A DNA stretch of 64,000 nt from positions 1,364,001-1,428,000 of the forward strand of contig NZ_JABFCS010000001.1 of the NCBI RefSeq assembly GCF_013087525.1, in the 5' to 3' direction. The notes beneath the pieces are model-generated. The model was not told the DNA's origin. It made no database searches and saw only the letters and a list, made by a program, of their open reading frames with translations. Positions 61,700 through 64,000 of this stretch are shown here, in pieces. A program made the position numbers and the translations under genes. Each line of letters opens with the position of its first letter. Position 1 is the stretch's first letter. The stretch comes from Ramlibacter montanisoli (lineage in GTDB: Bacteria > Pseudomonadota > Gammaproteobacteria > Burkholderiales > Burkholderiaceae_C).

Positions 61700-62044
61700 T
61701 CAGCCCATGAGCGGGCTGGGGCGCGAGGTGAGGCTGCCGGGCAGCAGGCCGTCGAACATGCGCGTGATCTGCTGGATCTTCTGGCGGGCGGCCATCTCGC
61801 CATGCGTGGCTGCCAGGGCCGCGAGCACGTCGCCCCGCAGGTACCAGAGCGCCTGGATGTCGTTCGCATAGCGCACGCGGCGCGTCACGTTGGCGAACTG
61901 CTTGGCGCCCGCCTGACCGAGCAGGGCGAGCATGGCTTCGCGGATGTCCTCCGTGCCCGTTTCCAGCACCGAATCGCTCGGCGTCACGGGGTTGCCGAGA
62001 AGGCCGTAGATGCTGTTGCGGAGGGTGCCTTTGAAGAAACGCAT
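61700..62044 (-). CDS. Conserved hypothetical protein, paralogue of the gene at 18508
   Basis: 114 residues, intact: MRFFKGTLRNSIYGLLGNP, IREAMLALLGQ, RRVRYANDIQALWYLRGDVL, THGEMAARQKI and FDGLLPGSLTSRPSP. Helical, cytoplasmic, no assigned function. The shared blocks RYAxxxQALWxxRG and THGEMxAR define a small family with at least two members in this genome. A good minus-strand promoter lies 45 bp upstream. Confidence 0.83.
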   Translation of the reverse strand: MRFFKGTLRNSIYGLLGNPVTPSDSVLETGTEDIREAMLALLGQAGAKQFANVTRRVRYANDIQALWYLRGDVLAALAATHGEMAARQKIQQITRMFDGLLPGSLTSRPSPLMG

Positions 62045-62088
62045 GGTCAGGCTTGTTGTACCAACGACTTTTTCGATTCGGGCTGGGA

Positions 62089-62117
62089 AAGTTATTCCCA
62101 TTGTCCTCGGTTGACAA
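62089..62117 (-). promoter_or_regulatory. Probable sigma-70 promoter for the gene at 61700-62044
   Basis: On the minus strand TTGTCA (62112-62117), 17-bp spacer and TAACTT (62089-62094), placing the transcript start about 35 bp before the ATG. Confidence 0.5.
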
Positions 62118-62261
62118 GCACCTTGCGTGACGGAGTTCACGAAGAGCGGCACTGAAAACGTGGGCTTCGTTACCGAAGGTCAGCCGTTGCTTCCGCCCGC
62201 CGCGTGTCTGTAGTCCTTTCTATTTAATCGGGGCTGTCGTTGCGGGGACCGCCTGTCGGGC

Positions 62262-62275
62262 TTGACGTGCATCAA
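62262..62275 (+). promoter_or_regulatory. FNR/ANR-like box upstream of a lipoprotein gene
   Basis: TTGAC-GTGC-ATCAA differs from the FNR consensus TTGAT-N4-ATCAA at one position. Its centre is 42 bp before the ATG at 62310. Confidence 0.45.
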
Positions 62276-62309
62276 CCGTGGGGCCGTGCTTTGTTTGCAC
62301 ATTTGGGCC

Positions 62310-62882
62310 ATGCATGCACGAATCCTTGCCACCGCCGCCGTGGCAGCCCTGCTCGCCGGCTGCACCGCGATGCTTCCGCGCGGCAGCACCGACGCGCCGT
62401 CGCCCTTCCCGACCTTCAAGGACGCCCAGGAGGCCGCGGAGAAGATCGTGCCCTTCAAGACGCCCAGCTCCGAGCTGTCGAAGCTCGGTTTCGATGCCGT
62501 GCACGGCCGCAACGTCACGGTGATCCCGTACCCGGACATCGTGGCGCGCCTGGCGCCGTATTCCGGCGTGCCCCTGGACCAGCTCGACCCCGGCATCCGC
62601 ACCTGCATCCTGGCCAAGACGGCCTGCCGCGGCTACGTGTTCCGCTTCGCGAAGGAAGACCGCAGCCGCGAAGGCGGCTTCTGGGCCGACTTCCTCAATG
62701 TGACGCGCGAAACGCACGTGCGCGGCTGGTGGTTCGAGGCCCTGGTGGTCGTCAACGACGGCACGGTGCTGTTCCGCAATGTCTCCGGCCAGCCGCACGT
62801 GGAACGGCTGGTCAGGGAGAGGAACCCGCTGGGTCCGTTCCAGCCGGCAGGCGAGGGCGCCGGCGCGGTGCTCCTGCGCTGA
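62310..62882 (+). CDS. Predicted lipoprotein, unknown function
   Basis: 190 residues. Lipobox LLAGC with Cys18 in MHARILATAAVAALLAGC. The mature domain contains LSKLGFDAVHGRNVTVIPY, a Cys pair in GIRTCILAKTACRGYVF, and GGFWADFLNVTRETHVRGWWF followed by ALVVVNDGTVLFRNVSGQP, which looks like a small beta-sandwich. It converges on the universal stress gene with 15 bp between. An FNR-like box precedes it. No family recognised. Confidence 0.8.
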   Translation: MHARILATAAVAALLAGCTAMLPRGSTDAPSPFPTFKDAQEAAEKIVPFKTPSSELSKLGFDAVHGRNVTVIPYPDIVARLAPYSGVPLDQLDPGIRTCILAKTACRGYVFRFAKEDRSREGGFWADFLNVTRETHVRGWWFEALVVVNDGTVLFRNVSGQPHVERLVRERNPLGPFQPAGEGAGAVLLR

Positions 62883-62897
62883 CCCTGCCAGGCCGGC

Positions 62898-63347
62898 TCA
62901 GTGGGCCGGCGACTCCTGCGAGCGGATCGTCAGCACCGGCACCGGTGCCAGCCGCAGGACCTGCTCCGCGCCGCTTCCCAGCAGCACCCGGCCCACGCCG
63001 CGGCGGCCGTGGGTGCCCGTGACGATGAGGTCGGCTTCCCAGCTGCGCGCTTCGTCGGCCACCACTTCGCCGATGCGGGCGCCGGGCGCTTCCGCCAGCT
63101 TGGTGTCGGCCGGCACGCCCGCCGATTTCGCCATGTCCAGGGCGTCGTCCAGCACCTTCACGGCGTAGTCGCGGGCGATCTTCAGCAGGTCGCCGCCGAT
63201 CTCGTAGCCGCTCAGGTAGGCCAGTTCGTCGAGGACGTGGACCAGGCGCACGCGCCCGCCGTTCTCGCGCGCCATCTGCAGGGCCGCCACCACGGCCTTG
63301 TTGGAGGTTTCGCTGCCGTCCACCGGCACCAGGATGCGCTTGTACAT
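62898..63347 (-). CDS. Universal stress protein (UspA family, ATP-binding type)
   Basis: 149 residues. Start MYKRILVPVDGSETSNKAVV; the nucleotide-binding pattern G-2x-G-9x-G-S is met by GTHGRRGVGRVLLGSGAEQ. In betaproteobacteria such genes are often induced by oxygen limitation, and an FNR-like box lies 63 bp upstream. The ribosome site AAGGAG is 7 bp before the ATG. Intact. Confidence 0.93.
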   Translation of the reverse strand: MYKRILVPVDGSETSNKAVVAALQMARENGGRVRLVHVLDELAYLSGYEIGGDLLKIARDYAVKVLDDALDMAKSAGVPADTKLAEAPGARIGEVVADEARSWEADLIVTGTHGRRGVGRVLLGSGAEQVLRLAPVPVLTIRSQESPAH

Positions 63348-63409
63348 GGTGTGCTCCTTGCAAACGTGAGAGGGGTAGCCCCATCGTGGTCCATCGGCGC
63401 GAAGGCCCC

Positions 63410-63423
63410 TTGAGGGGGATCAA
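63410..63423 (-). promoter_or_regulatory. FNR/ANR-like box upstream of the universal stress gene
   Basis: TTGAG-GGGG-ATCAA on the plus strand is a near-symmetric FNR site with one mismatch. It lies 63-76 bp before the usp start codon, a typical activating position if transcription starts about 25 bp before the gene. Confidence 0.55.
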
Positions 63424-63565
63424 GCGGACGCGCTTTGGCGCTGCGGGGCTAGGACGATTCCTAGGCCGCCTCGGCGGCACGGCCGGTCCGATTCGGACTC
63501 CTCCGAGCCTGAGATTCAGCCGCCGCCGATGTTGCGCGAAGCCGCCTTCCGCGATAGTTCAGTCC

Positions 63566-63955
63566 ATGATTTCGAAGGCTTCCTCCCTCAAGGTGTTCCT
63601 CGCGGACGACTCGCAGCAGATCCGCCAGCGCGTGAACGACCTGCTGTCCACCGCCGAAATGGCCGTGGTCGGCGAAGCGGCGACGCCCGACACCTGCATC
63701 TCCGGCATCCTGGATTCGCATCCCGATGTCGTGGTGCTCGACGTGCAACTCGAAGGCGGCAGCGGCCTGCAGGTGCTCAAGGCGGTGCGTTCCGCCGACC
63801 CTGAAGTCGCCTTCGTCGTGTTCAGCAACAACTCCGCGCCTGCCTACCGCAAGCGCTACCTGGGCGAGGGCGCGGTGCGCTTCCTCGACAAGAGCACCGA
63901 ATTCGACCAGCTCGCGCAGGCCGTCGCCACGGCCGGCCGCCGCTCCGTTCATTGA
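63566..63955 (+). CDS. Stand-alone CheY-like response regulator
   Basis: 129 residues, receiver domain only: VFLADDSQQIR (acidic pocket), the acceptor Asp in DVVVLDVQLEGGSG, VVFSNNSAP, and the conserved Lys in FLDKSTEF. No output domain. ATG 63566 starts just before the domain. It would act in a relay or by protein-protein contact; its kinase is not evident, and the next gene beyond the edge may be its partner. Confidence 0.88.
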   Translation: MISKASSLKVFLADDSQQIRQRVNDLLSTAEMAVVGEAATPDTCISGILDSHPDVVVLDVQLEGGSGLQVLKAVRSADPEVAFVVFSNNSAPAYRKRYLGEGAVRFLDKSTEFDQLAQAVATAGRRSVH

Positions 63956-63978
63956 ATCCAGAGGAAGAGGGAACCACC

Positions 63979-64000
63979 ATGCAAGCCACGCAACGCGCCA
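63979..64000 (+). CDS. Start of a further gene cut by the window end
   Basis: ATG 63979 is preceded by GAGGAAGAGGGAACC, a strong ribosome site, and encodes MQATQRA before the window ends. It lies 23 bp after the response regulator, so probably the same operon. Nothing more can be said. Confidence 0.45.

Noticed and set aside
62882..62915. Inverted repeat CCGGC/GCCGG between the lipoprotein and usp genes as a terminator.
   Set aside because: The stem is short and no T tract follows on either strand.

Overview
The window is GC-rich bacterial DNA. Its gene content and order point to a betaproteobacterium of the order Burkholderiales, most likely Comamonadaceae (Ramlibacter/Variovorax-like). The main pointers are pepA divergent from lptFG with holC downstream, the smpB/ratA-rnfH-DUF4124-guaB-guaA block, rimP-nusA-infB-rbfA-truB-typA, and -10 boxes of the TACAAT type. 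This placement is an inference; no marker gene was compared.

Layout. 0-5.4 kb: cysB (cut by the edge), a CbiX-type chelatase, lptG and lptF on the minus strand; pepA, holC and a small gene on the plus strand. 5.5-15.6 kb: a branched-chain amino-acid binding protein, then two hybrid histidine kinases. The first is a soluble protein of about 2,200 residues with eleven near-identical 92-residue HAMP units. 15.6-20.3 kb: tRNA-Ser(GGA), small membrane and hypothetical genes, a MerR-PAS-cyclase-like regulator preceded by a cluster of repeated half-sites, and an NfeD/SPFH pair. 20.4-29.1 kb: a large basic amino-acid decarboxylase, fabI, and a yejABEF-type peptide ABC importer. 29.1-39.9 kb: an SBP56/methanethiol-oxidase-like gene, then a complete aerobic CO-oxidation locus (rcoM, coxMSLGDE, mocA). 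39.9-48.2 kb: the rimP-nusA-infB translation/transcription operon behind a promoter and a terminator-like leader. 48.2-54.3 kb: a transporter, a 3-hydroxyisobutyryl-CoA hydrolase-like enzyme, an ECF sigma/anti-sigma pair, smpB, ratA, rnfH. 54.4-58.5 kb: guaB and guaA with a toxin-antitoxin pair between them, then a roughly 100-bp palindromic element. 58.5-64 kb: a tightly overlapping chain ending in a TadA-haloalkane dehalogenase fusion and an LD-carboxypeptidase, then a lipoprotein, a universal stress protein with an FNR-like box, and a CheY-like regulator.

How genes work together. The cox cluster encodes the three CO dehydrogenase subunits, the membrane adaptor CoxG, the CoxD/CoxE maturation pair and the cytidylyltransferase that makes the enzyme's cofactor. 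The heme regulator RcoM sits upstream, and three direct repeats at 20-bp spacing lie in the coxM promoter region. The two hybrid kinases look like one phosphorelay operon. Rho-independent terminators or hairpins separate several units.

Quality warning. About 28 single-base frameshifts occur in otherwise normal genes, including essential ones (infB, rimP, fabI, lptF). Most are deletions in two contexts: a lone C inside a G-rich tract (on either strand), and GGAGCT read as GAGCT. I treat them as consensus errors, and give coordinates for the intact genes they imply. No stretch longer than about 300 bases lacks a gene.
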